Source: Cephalotrichum gorgonifer | Lineage: Eukaryota; Ascomycota; Sordariomycetes; Microascales; Microascaceae | NCBI GenBank assembly: GCA_900312665.1 | Contig: ONZQ02000004.1 | Location: 1,308,244 to 1,372,243, forward strand | Direction: 5' to 3' | Length of the DNA stretch: 64,000 nt | Shown: piece by piece, positions 49,654-60,193 of the stretch | Numbering within the stretch: the stretch's first letter is position 1 | How the letters are laid out: each line of letters starts with the position of its first letter | Notes under the pieces: model-generated | The model's database searches: none | Seen by the model: only the letters and a program-made list of their open reading frames with translations | Told to the model about the DNA's origin: nothing | Translations under genes and position numbers: made by a program

Positions 49654-52600
49654 ATGTCCGCCACTACTCCCACGCGGTCGCATATAGGCGAAGTCGATAG
49701 CGACGACGGCGCCCGTAGTCCCAGCTCGGTCGTCTATTCGTCTGTGGCCCACTCCGATTCCGACTCTGACTCCGACGCCAGCGACGAAGTCGAAGTCGAA
49801 GTCGAGGCCGGGGTCCAGGCCGAGGCCGAGACCGAGACCGAGACCGACGACGGGACCGACGATGGGACTGACGATGATGATCCATGCGAATCTGCCTTTG
49901 ACCGGCTGCCCGACGAAATCATCCAACAGTATGGCCAGACTGCTACTACCCCCCCCCCCCCCGTCGAATACCCTCCTCGGGGCGCTTGCTTCATTTCACG
50001 CTATTCGCTCGCCATGTCCGTCCGATGCTAATGTTTCTTCGCTCCCAGGGTCCTCCTCTTGACCGACCCAGACTCTTTCGCTTCTCTCATTCTTATAAAC
50101 TCCAAATGGAGACGCATCTCGCAGCAGGGATATCTGTACGCCCACCATCTCGGCAAATGCCCTTCGTACGCCGCAAGCCATGTGGCTGTACCTCTCTCTT
50201 CCGTCACAGACAAGCACCTGCCCCGGCTTAGGAGCACCTTTGCGGGGGAGGTGAAGCGAAACCTGTTCGAGGCCTACCTACGACCGTCCGAGACCCGGAT
50301 AACGCTCGTATCCACCGCTATAAGCTCGTCGTCATGTCCCGGAGGGGAGGGGCTGCAGTTCACTTCCTCCCCAAACGGTCATCAGATCCTAGCTTATAAT
50401 TCGTCTCGAATCTACGTCATCGACGTCTGCGAGCCTGATGTCCGCGTGAAGAGGGAGTTTAAGATCCTCCGGCGACCCGTATCAGTCTGTATCCAGGATG
50501 ACGCTTCCCTCCTGGCCGTATTGTCGTCCGACATGCAGATTGATGTTTTCAATCTCAAGCACTCCCCGCCCAAGCGTCTACAGTCCATCGTACTCGACAA
50601 CAGGCCGCGTACGATGGCCCTTTCCCCATGTGGAAGCGTACTCGCGGCGGCATATGAAGGGGGTATTGAGGTCACTTCGCTGAACCCGGACAGCCTGACC
50701 GCCAAACGAGCTGTCAAGTGTGAGCCTGTGGATTCGTTGACCTTTTCGCCGGACGGGACGCAACTGCTTGGAACTACTACTCACTCGCAGCTTCCCAACA
50801 CCGTCATTCTCACTGCCCCTTACTACGACCCCGGAACCCATATGAGCCAGGACAACGTCAGTGCTCTGTGGACGACCTCGATATTATTCCCCAATATCAG
50901 TCGGGACTGCAGCCATGCGATACTGCTGCAAGACTCGGATGGCGAAGAGGCGAGTTGGACGTTTACCTACGACCGCAGCTTCGAGACCTTCCGCGCCGTC
51001 CGGATCGACGACCTACGAAACGGCACTACCTACTTTACCGGCCCGACCCCGACGTCGCAGTCGAGACTATTGCCCTGCACTCTACCCAGTTCTACTTACG
51101 ACGGTGATCTTGTGTCTGCAGGTTTCCAGGGGAAGGAGGTCTGGCTCTACGGTATCCCCGAGGACCTCAGCGCCGTCCCAGACCAGCCGCTGGCTCCGTA
51201 TGACGGCGGACTAGCCACAAGCGGTTCGGGGAGAAGGGCAGGCGGCCACTCGCCGCGATTCACCCCGAGGACGCAAGGTACGGATCAGGTCAGGGCTCCC
51301 AAGTGGCAGGCGCTCTGTGACACGATGAGGAACACGTTCGTCAGCGGCAAGCAGGTTGCGCAGTTGGAGGGCGTGAGCTGCGTGAAGTGGGTTGCGGGCT
51401 TTGGGGGGTCTACTCTCAAGGAACGCCTCGTCATCGCCGCTCGCGGCGTAAATCCAAACGCGTCCATGGCTGAGGAAGATGACATTGATTTCATCGATGG
51501 CGGGAGAATAACTTTGCTCGACTTCGACTACGGCATGGTCGATGGCAAGAGGACGGACATTACCATTGAGGTTGGCACGACTGAACCCGAGCCCCTCGAG
51601 GAGGAGCAGCGTGACATGGCGACTGAAGTGGCCTTGGTTCGGAGGAGGACGGTGGCTCAACGTCGCGGAAACAACCGTACTACTCTTGACCGTGGGGCGA
51701 CGATTGCAGTGCATCCGCCTCTACCACTTCCAACCGCAACCCAAAGGAGTAACAATGACGACGACGACGACGACCCGTTGCAGCCTAGGCGAGTTGGAGT
51801 TGCCCCAAGAGTGGTGCCCCGATTTTCCGTGCCGGACGAGGGCGACGAGGCGGAGGAGCAGGAAGCCCTGGACGCCCCTTATACGCAAGCAACCCCGCGA
51901 TCAGTCACGACTCTGCGCCGCGCAGCAACTGCCGCGGCCATGAGTCGGCGTCTGCGGCCGACTCTAGCAGCCGGGGTCGAGTACCGTCGCGCAGACGGCA
52001 GGACCGAGCACCCTCACGAGAGCGATGCGGACAACTGGGTGCCGCCTCCACCGCCGTATCAGGCAGATGCGGCTAGTGTCGACCTGCCCGCGTTTCTACG
52101 CCATCCGGCCATTACACCAGCGGCACTTGCTAGCCAAGCCCCGCCCGCCCCTGCTACCTCGTCAGGGGTGCAGCAACAGTTCCAACCGCGGCAGCCACTC
52201 GGATTCCAGCAGCAGCAGCAGCAGCAGCCGCAGCCGCAGCCGCAGCCGCAACGACAGCAACAGCAACAGCAGCCACAACAGCAGCAGCTGCACAACCGAT
52301 TGCCCCTCGCCGGCAGGTACCATTGGCCCCAGGTGCCACTTTTCCCTCGGAATGTGTCGGACCCCGTGTCGCCACAGCTTAGAGATCGGCCGCTGCCCCC
52401 CTTGCCAAATATGCATTATCGAATTTCCGACGTGGTCAGTCCTGTGGAGCGGCGAACAAGCATCCCCCGGCCACGGTCTGACTCCATTTCCGATCATTAT
52501 ATCGTCTCTCCTCTTGACGTCCCGGCTTCCCGTCATCTCTCCAGGCGCCGAACTCGGCCATGGGATGGTGATGTGCCGGACCGAGGGCAAAGCCAGTCTC

Positions 52601-53604
52601 CCGTGAGCGACTCGGCAGTGGATTCCTTATCCCACAGGTTCAGCATCGACCCCACGTATTCGAACCCACTCGGACTCAATCCCCCTTTCGAAGCTGGTCG
52701 TCAAACGGGGGCTGAGCAAGGTGGACCACCACCGGGCGAGCAGCCAGCGGCTGCGCCGAGACAGCCCAGGCAAAGCGGTCGAGACGGTCAGAGGCCGGGG
52801 CCGCCAACCCTTGACTTGCAAATCCCGTCTCCCACAATATACGGTTTCCAGCGGAGCAGCACCTGGGGTGCTTCTGGCGGAGACGGCGGAGAGCCTGTAG
52901 TCGCCGGTTTCCAGCGGCACAGCACCTGGGGCTCTCCAAGCGGAGACAGTGAGCCCTCGCCGACTTCGATCCTACCCCGAAACCCCCCCGGGTCACTTGG
53001 GGAAATGCTTGCAACGGGGGTGGGCCCATCGGATTTAACTAGCTACCCCCGCTCCGCCCCCGCTCGCGCCTCGGATGACTCTATAAACTGGCCATCCGCC
53101 CCTCGCTTCCATCAGCCGGATCTTGCTGGAGATCGCTCTCGGGGGAAGCAACCAGAGCACACTTTCACCGCGTACCGGCCACCCTCTCCGCCCGACCAGC
53201 CCCTCATCGTCAGTACGCCCGCGGGCGTATCGGGCGCCTTCGACGACCCGGCTACCTTGGACCCCTCCTCTAACGGCGGCCCGGAAGCAACCATCTTCGC
53301 CCCCAGGCCCCGCCGCAACGTCAACCCACACAACCCACACACGCCCGGGCCGACAGTCACCCGGCTGGAGAACCTCTTCACGCCGTCCGCGGGCCTCTCG
53401 CACAGCGCGTCGGCGGCGTCGCGGCACGCCAAGCTGGACCGGCGGCGGAGCCGGCTGAGGAGGTCAGGGTCGCGGCGGAGTGTGGCGAGGAGCGTGAGGA
53501 GGGTGAGGATGAGGCCGGCCATGAAGAGGAATATGGCGGCGGGCCTGTTGGAGGAGGGGATTACCGAGGACGACAAGGGCGGTAAGAAGTGTATTGTTAT
53601 GTGA
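49654..53604 (+). CDS. F-box protein with beta-propeller-like region, polyglutamine tract and C-terminal CaaX box, 1276 aa, two exons
   Basis: F-box proteins recruit substrates to SCF ubiquitin ligases through Skp1. Exon 1 (49654-49928) and exon 2 (50049-53604) join in phase across a 120-nt intron, rebuilding the F-box: FDRLPDEIIQQVLLLTDPDS at about 83-105, then LILINSKWRRI. Residues 35-80 are a Ser/Asp then Glu/Thr/Asp acidic run. From about 150 to 560 the sequence has repeated short strands such as LALSPCGSVLAAAYEGG-type segments, suggesting a degenerate WD40-like propeller for substrate binding. The remaining 700 residues are mostly disordered, with a Gln-rich tract near 799-842 and a GFQR-STWG duplication. 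The tail is Arg-rich (about 1225-1250) and ends KKCIVM, a CaaX box with Cys at codon 53590-53592. Prenylation and membrane tethering are inference. No ligase partner is visible. Confidence 0.85.
52204..52293. repeat. CAG/CAA/CCG repeat encoding a Gln- and Pro-rich tract
   Basis: The triplet repeat within the F-box gene is interrupted by CCG and CGA codons. It encodes runs of Gln with alternating Gln-Pro. Length polymorphism between isolates would be expected. Confidence 0.9.
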
Positions 53605-54537
53605 GGAGGGGGTGTTGGATCTGGGGTTGGGTGGTGCGCCTTGAGTCGCTTTCTTCATCTCTCCTTTGTTAACGTCTACCCCACCCTTTCTGTTTTGTTA
53701 GCCATTGAGTTGTTTTTTGGAAGGGGAAGGGGGTGGTTTTCCGGTCATTGAGCATAAGCGTTGCAATAGTTTTTTTTTTGTTTGTTACCTTTGGCATTTC
53801 GAGGTTGAGAGCGTGTATGGGGATGATACTGGTTTGCAGTCTTGGGATGTTGGCCGGAGGATTGTGAGGTGGGAGGACTAGACTGCTAATACCCCCGTTT
53901 CCTTACATTTAATTAGGGCTGATCTTTATGAACGGACGGCACGGCTACTAATATAAAAAGAATCTATTTGCAAGATTGTCTCATGCTACCATCGCTTCTG
54001 GTTCTGTTCTCGGTAAGGTTGGCAGTTGGCCACGAGCGCTTCACTTGGTGGGCTGGGGAATCAATGGATTTGCGACGAGAGTCGATTTCGTATTTATTAT
54101 GTGGTATGTACGTAAGGTATACCGGAAGCATCTCTCTAGAAAAAAGTAAACCAAAAGGGGTATTATTTCCTTGACAAAACGCCGTTAAACAAAACATTCT
54201 CGACCTCCTAGATTAGGTAGATAGATGGAATTTCTCATCTCCAAAGCTCGTAAACTCCTCGTTGGGGTCTGGGGAAAATGCCCATCCAGACTAGACAGAA
54301 ACTCGGCCACATAGTTAAAAGGTCCTTGCTTTGTTTGCAGTTCGCAGAGGTAAAAAGGGAAAGAAAGGAAAGGTAGAATCCCGAGGATGGAAAGTGATCC
54401 GTGTACTTCTTTTGTTGTTCGAGTTCGAAAGAGGTAGGAAAGGAAGGGGGGATGCCCCAATAAAACTCAAAGCGCCATTCTAGCTGTCGAAGATGATGAT
54501 GAAGTGGATTGGGGGAGGGGAAAGAACTTCTACTTTC
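53605..54537. other. Intergenic between convergent genes
   Basis: The F-box gene and the Cys-rich membrane protein gene converge here. The sequence is T-rich just after 53604 and A-rich near 53940-53960, which fits two 3' untranslated regions. No gene is seen. Confidence 0.5.
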
Positions 54538-55677
54538 TCAGCGTTGACCCCGGCGCGGAGAGGGACTACTCCTCTGGACGCTCTCCAGCGAGTCTAAGAA
54601 CTGCGAGACGGTAGTGTTCCTCCTCCCCTCGCCGGGGACGCCCACCGTGCCCGGCGCGGCGAAGACGTCGATGCTGACGTCGCGCTGGTGGTGCCTCGGG
54701 GCCTGCGGGTTCATGCCCCGTATCGGCGACACGCGGGTGCTACCCCTCGAGCTGGGGGGGCTTGGCGACTGGCCCCCCCGCATCGACCCCATTGACAGTG
54801 GGGGGCCCACGGACACCGGGGACATCTGGGCCATCATCTGGGACGGCGGCCCTGCGCGGTAGGGGGAGTGAGGCTGGCGCTGAGTGCCGTGGCTCTTTGC
54901 GCTCTCCGGCTTGCGGATGAAGTCGGTCCGGATGGTTCCCGGGTCTAGTATCGGGTCGCTGATGGTGTTACCGAAGGAGGACGACGCCTCAGAGTGTCGC
55001 GGGGAGGACTTGGCGGCGGCGGCGGCGGGGATCTCGCGCTCGCTCTTGCCCTTCCTACGGCGCCAGAGGAGGAAGAACAGCCCGACGGCCACGACGGCCA
55101 GGACGCCGCCGATGACGCCGAGGACGACGGCCGTCGTGGGGAACGGCCGGTCCCCTTCGCCCTCGCCCCCCGCCGGGATGGGGACCAGGTCCGACGGGTC
55201 GCCGGTCTTTGCGGGGGTGGAGGCGGTAGCGGTGGCGGGTTCGGAAGGCGACGCATCGGGCGGGGACTTGGACTGGTCTTCGTCCATGACGCACTCGTCG
55301 GCGTCGTTGCACGAGTATCCGAACGGACAGCACCTGGATCCGCACTTGGGCAGGGTGCTCCGCAGCGCCGTCGTCTTGACCGCGCCAGCGATGTTAGCGT
55401 CGGCGTCCTGGTAGGTGATATCGCAGATGATGGGCTGGATCTTCTTGCAGGTCAGACCGTCCGGGCAGCAGAGGGCTGTCGTGAAGCCGGCGAGCGGGAT
55501 GCATGTCGTGCCGGACGGGCAGCAGAAGTTGTCGGGGAGATCCGCGGGGCAGAAGCCGAGACTCTTCGCGGAGCAGGTGTCCTTTCGTTCGAATAGGTGT
55601 CTCGCGGGGATGGCGAGGGAGGGAGTGAAGAGGGCGCATAGGAGTAGTGCCCGGAGGGGCGGTGGTAGAGAAAGCAT
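54538..55677 (-). CDS. Single-pass membrane protein with Cys-rich ectodomain, 379 aa
   Basis: A signal peptide (MLSLPPPLRALLLCALFTPS, residues 1-20) is followed by a Cys-rich region, about residues 32-130, with repeated CCP-x-G-x-x-C units (FCCPSGTTC, LCCPDGLTC, RCCPFGYSC). A Ser/Pro/Thr-rich stalk follows. One transmembrane helix lies at 181-205 (TTAVVLGVIGGVLAVVAVGL), with RRRKGK as a stop-transfer signal. The cytosolic tail of about 170 residues is Ser/Pro/Arg-rich and ends with a segment reading RRNTTVSQFLDSLES. This order, secreted Cys-rich head then helix then disordered tail, resembles fungal surface sensors, but I cannot assign it to a named family. The ATG at 55677 gives the best signal peptide; an in-frame ATG at 55731 would add 18 residues. 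No intron is needed. Confidence 0.8.
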   Translation of the reverse strand: MLSLPPPLRALLLCALFTPSLAIPARHLFERKDTCSAKSLGFCPADLPDNFCCPSGTTCIPLAGFTTALCCPDGLTCKKIQPIICDITYQDADANIAGAVKTTALRSTLPKCGSRCCPFGYSCNDADECVMDEDQSKSPPDASPSEPATATASTPAKTGDPSDLVPIPAGGEGEGDRPFPTTAVVLGVIGGVLAVVAVGLFFLLWRRRKGKSEREIPAAAAAKSSPRHSEASSSFGNTISDPILDPGTIRTDFIRKPESAKSHGTQRQPHSPYRAGPPSQMMAQMSPVSVGPPLSMGSMRGGQSPSPPSSRGSTRVSPIRGMNPQAPRHHQRDVSIDVFAAPGTVGVPGEGRRNTTVSQFLDSLESVQRSSPSPRRGQR

Positions 55678-58600
55678 CGCGAGCCGGGGACTGCTTCGCC
55701 CGATGCTGCGGTGGTGGTGACTTCGGGTCATTAGGGTAGACGTGGGCCTGGATAAGCAAAAAAAAGTAACGAGGTATGAAGGCGTTGCCAACCAAGGCAG
55801 TCTTGTGAGAGAAGCCTGGGTCTTAATGTTGTTTCTCTCTCTCTCGAAAGGTGAGAGAAGAGCAATTGTGTAAGTCGGCAAAGGGTTACGAGAGGAAAAA
55901 AGGTGGGTCAAGGGGGGTTATGAGCAGCCACGGGGTAGATATATGTCTCTAGATACTCAAAAGATAAAGAGGCAAAGGAGGGACTCGTCCGCGAGGTAAT
56001 GAGTCAAATCTTTGGCCGGGGGGGGGGTACAAAGGAGGTCGCGCGCGTCGGAGAAAGAGGTGGGACCACAAGGACAGGACAAAACGTCACAACCGGACCA
56101 CATGAGCCATTTGCGCCGGTTTCTTTCTTTCACCTCAGCCCAATGGATGCGGTCTGGGAAACGGCCGCCTAGACTTAGACTTGGGGGCTCGTGTGGCCCG
56201 TCATGGATTACATTCTTAGAAACCAAGGTGTCGCTCTGGGCGGGTCTTGCGGGCGAGTGAGTCCCGCAGCCCAGGGCAAGGGTAGAGGGGGGAGCTGCAT
56301 TTCCTCATGCCTGATTGCCGGGCCATGTTTCCCCCAAGGGCTGAAACGCTGCGTTGTGACCCTATCAAGTCGGACCTCGCAAAGTGTTCGAGGTCGGCGC
56401 AAGGAGGCGGTCCTGGACGGGCGCCTGTGGATTTTGCCCGATGCCGACCTGAAGCGACGGGAGGCGGCACTCAGACTCGCGCTCGTCACCAGCCCCACGA
56501 CTGGAGACTGATCGTCCGACAGTGTACTTACGCCGTTCGGACGGGGGGCCTTGGTTGTTCATGCGCCAGGAGGAGGCAACCTATGGGCGGCGGCGGCGGC
56601 AGCAGCCATGGGCGCTTGAGGAAAAAGTCTGGGCATGCGACATTCCCGCATTCCACCACAGCGACTGCCCCGGCGCCATCGAACGCGCGTTGAGGCAGTG
56701 CCGTCTTGGAGCCCGTCGGAGGCCGGAAAACGAGAGGCTCTGGTGGAAACGCCTGAAGCCGGGGAGGTGTTGTCCAATGGCGCAGGAGGTGGGTGAGGTT
56801 TGCGTGTGAGTCGAAGGCACTGGTCGATTTCAGACGCAAGCGCGTTTGGCGGAGGACGGGCCTTTGATTGGTTGGTGACGAGATCTGGGGTCGAATGAGT
56901 GGCTGTGGATGCACGCTGGGCTCTGACGACTCTCCTCCGTTCTTGTACCTGCAGGGGGGGATGTGTTTTGCCGGTCTTTAACCGGCAGAGCTTGGCCTGT
57001 CTTCACAAGCAGTCATGTGCGGATTATGTCATCAGCCTTTGTGCGGTGGAACAATGCACCTGCCTTGCCTGCATGGAACAGACGCCCGATTCGGTATGAG
57101 CAAAGACAGTAAGACAGGCACCAAGCGATGTGTGTGGACGCCACCCTCGCCCAAAATGGGTGTTCTGAAAGCCATATTGACTCTACAAGCCTGAATCAAG
57201 AAGTCTGAAGCGTGAATAATGAACGGTGCCCGTCTGGCGGAAAGAAAACCCGACGGCCTCCAAGAATCAAAGCCAAAGCGGCCTCCAATGTGCTCCCAGC
57301 GTCATCGTCATCGTCATCGTCATCAGGAGCCGATTTTGAGGCCTTGATGTCCTTGACTTATGGCTTCCTGTGCGGATCATGCGGCCGTGGCCCGTGGCCG
57401 GCGGCCGCTTTTTATTTTCGTGCTCTTTCTCTTTTCTCTTTGCCTTACGTGCAGCAGTGTCCCGGGTGCTGCGTGCCCCGCTGAGATGCTGCCAGGTAGG
57501 GCTCCGGGGGGCCCCCGGACCAGGCCGCAACCGAGGCCTAGGCGCTGCACATACAGAGTAACGGCGAACATCATCGCCCGCAGGGCTGGGCAGCACGGTC
57601 TACCCGACTTGCGGTCTGGCGGCCGGACAAGGGGCATATGACGCTACCTTCGGCACTTCCTGCGAGTGTGGCAGCAACGGCCCGACCGGCCTAGTTCCAA
57701 GTCCACGTGCTCAAGTTCTTCGTTTGAAACTGGGATGCTGGCTCATCGCTCGGCGGTCACGGTCGGAAAGCGAGGCGGTGAGATGGCTGAACCAGCGGAG
57801 CGCCTCGCCCGGGTGCAAAAGCTAGCTCGCGGACTCCGCTTCTAGCTTCCCTCCCCCGGCTCCCAGCTCTGTTCCTTCTAGACTTACACGCCCCTCTCCC
57901 CCCCCCCCCCCCCCAACTGCACAGTTCATGATAACTGTGCTCCATCCCTTTCTTCACCCCTCCGCGGCCGGCGAAGCCAGGCTAAGAGCGAGGAAGGGTC
58001 TTTGAGCAGGCGATTGGACAGTTGACTTGATCACGAGATCCCATTCCTACGATGAGCCACAATGAGGGATATCCTGGCTTTAAGAGTAAGGTGTCCCGGG
58101 GGTGTTCAATCTACCGAGTTCTCGACTCTCGTATCGTCTTGAATGCTGAGAGGACGACTCGCATCCTGGCTGTGGTTATTTGTTGGGAATTATCGGCCTA
58201 TCAGCGCCGTAAAGCTCGGGGGCGTCCGTTTTGTTCGCTTTCCTGTTGGCTGGTTATTGACCAATCTGAGCTGCGAAACGACCAGTTCATGCTTCCCTCG
58301 CCTAATAGTCAATTTCATGCTCGTTTTCGTCTACTCCCTATTATCCCCTCCATTCCCTCCGCCTCCTCGGCCTCTTCATAACACATATACGAGGGATACA
58401 TATCGTTCCTTCATTGCGCCATTCGTCTCACCCGGGAGAACATCCCCCGGTCCCGGTCCTACCCGTAAGAAACGATAAGCCGAATCGATAGCCGCGACCG
58501 CGTCTTACGGTAACTGTAGTAGTTTGCAATAGTATGCAATAGTAATACCTTATTACCTCTTTCGAGCGTGAGCGCAGGTCGCCCTGCCGCTACCGTCCCT

Positions 58601-58928
58601 AACTCGGACCCTCAGCGAGCCGCCCGCGGCACGGCCTGCGGAAGAGACGGGGACGGCGGAATGTGATGTTTGTGAGGTAATTAATATATCGGTAGAGCAA
58701 GCACTTTAGCTTCCCCCCCCCCTTTCTTCCTTCCTTCCTGCGGGTTCACAAATTTACTAGCACCCGGTTGTTTCTGGACGATTGCCGCCCTCCAGCTTAC
58801 TTGCGAATCGCTCGTAGTATTAGTCGACTTTGTAGCCGTCTCCCCCGTTTCTAGACTGTGTGTAGAGGTTTTCGATTCTGTTTTTCTCTTTCTTTTCTTT
58901 TTATTTCCCTTTTGGCACTTTTGCTGTG
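55678..58928. other. Intergenic, promoter of the Cys-rich protein gene, no gene supported
   Basis: The first part is the upstream region of the minus-strand gene, with CT-type and T-rich stretches. Frames on both strands around 56190-56910 are open but read like shadows of each other, with no recognised domain. A long C run lies at 57898-57914 and a TCATCG repeat at 57301-57326. Pyrimidine-rich DNA precedes 58929. Confidence 0.4.
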
Positions 58929-59552
58929 ATGGTAGTCAGTTCCTTCTGCGCCAGATGCTTTTTAACCAACGTTCGTCTCTCCCCCCGCCTTCATCCGAGG
59001 CTGGGAAGCCACCCTTTGCTTTTCGTAGTTGTACCGCTCCGAGTTCCGTCTCCGATAGATGCCCTCGCCTACCATCAACCAGGCGAAATTGAGCCTGTCG
59101 CTCACCGCTCGCTTCCTAGCGAGATCCGGAGAGTGTGGGAGGTGCACGGAGTTGAGACCAGAGTGCCATGTTTTCCTCACGTTTTCACCGCCCAGAAGAT
59201 GATGGGCCGCGGGTGTCACTCGCCTAAACAAGTTCCTTCGCCTTGTAGATCCGAGAGTCTAAGGGAGGAGGGGAGGAAGAGGGGGGGGGGGATTATGCTT
59301 CTCGTGGTTCGGGCGGCAAGTTTACACGGCACCCGAAAACGATCAGTTGAGAATGAAGTGACCGAGCTTCCATCCCGGTCTGCGACGGCAGGCATAATAT
59401 ATTTCGAAGACTGGTTTTCTCGAGCGTCGGGTATATCTGAGGGCATTAATGGCCGAGCTCCAGGGTGGCATTCTCCCGGGTTCACCCATCCCCCTTCGGC
59501 TTCATACACGGTCGGTCTTACACGGCCCTTCCTAACAGCACACCCCTTCTAG
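58929..59552 (+). CDS. Possible orphan gene, 207 aa, no recognised domain
   Basis: An uninterrupted ATG-started frame of 207 codons follows a pyrimidine-rich stretch (58860-58928) like those just upstream of fungal start codons. No domain, signal peptide or membrane helix is convincing. Third-position composition is weakly biased, unlike the clear C/G bias of the supported genes. It includes a poly-Gly stretch from a G run at 59281-59290. It may be chance. I list it because it is the longest ATG-started frame in this interval. Confidence 0.22.
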   Translation: MVVSSFCARCFLTNVRLSPRLHPRLGSHPLLFVVVPLRVPSPIDALAYHQPGEIEPVAHRSLPSEIRRVWEVHGVETRVPCFPHVFTAQKMMGRGCHSPKQVPSPCRSESLREEGRKRGGGIMLLVVRAASLHGTRKRSVENEVTELPSRSATAGIIYFEDWFSRASGISEGINGRAPGWHSPGFTHPPSASYTVGLTRPFLTAHPF

Positions 59553-60193
59553 TACACCAAGGTCTTCACGAAGAGTAGTAGGCACGGGAGAGACTAGACA
59601 GATTCATGAACAAGTTCGATTTCAATCGGGTATATTGTAGGTTACACCGTAAATCCCCGGCTATTACTCCTCACGGCCCCCAAAAAATAGGTTCCCAGTC
59701 TCCCTCCCCAAAAACCCGTCCGTGCCCCGCTTAACGTTTACCATCCCCCGTTCGTACCCTTAACCGCGCCCCCTAGAACTCCGGGTTTTTGTTCCCATGC
59801 TATGCATTGGTATATGCTCCCTCCACCCCGCGAAATCAAGAAACCAAGTAAAAGAAAAACCCAGAAGACAGATAAGGAAAAGAATAGATTTAACGAGAGT
59901 TGAATCCATTGCTTCCTCCACTTCCCACTCCATCCACATCCCCAACCCTCCAGTGTGTGTGTGTGTGTGTGTCTCAAGTTGCCCAAGAAAAAGTTTCCAA
60001 GTAGAAAAAAGCTTGTTTCTTCCAAGTGTTTGTGTTGTTTGGTTCTGCTCCCAGATCCATATCTTGCCTCGCGGCATTTCCATCTAGGAAAGACGAAGGA
60101 AAAAAAGGGGGTTGTGAAAGTATATATAAAAGAAGTGTGTGTAGATAGAAGGAAGAAAACAGCCTGTGCCAGAGTAACCGGGAGGCCAACTCC
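59553..60193. other. Intergenic, 3' flank of the Zn2Cys6 gene
   Basis: This 0.6 kb lies downstream of the minus-strand regulator. It contains a GT dinucleotide run at 59953-59972 and A-rich stretches suited to transcript ends. No gene is seen. Confidence 0.5.
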
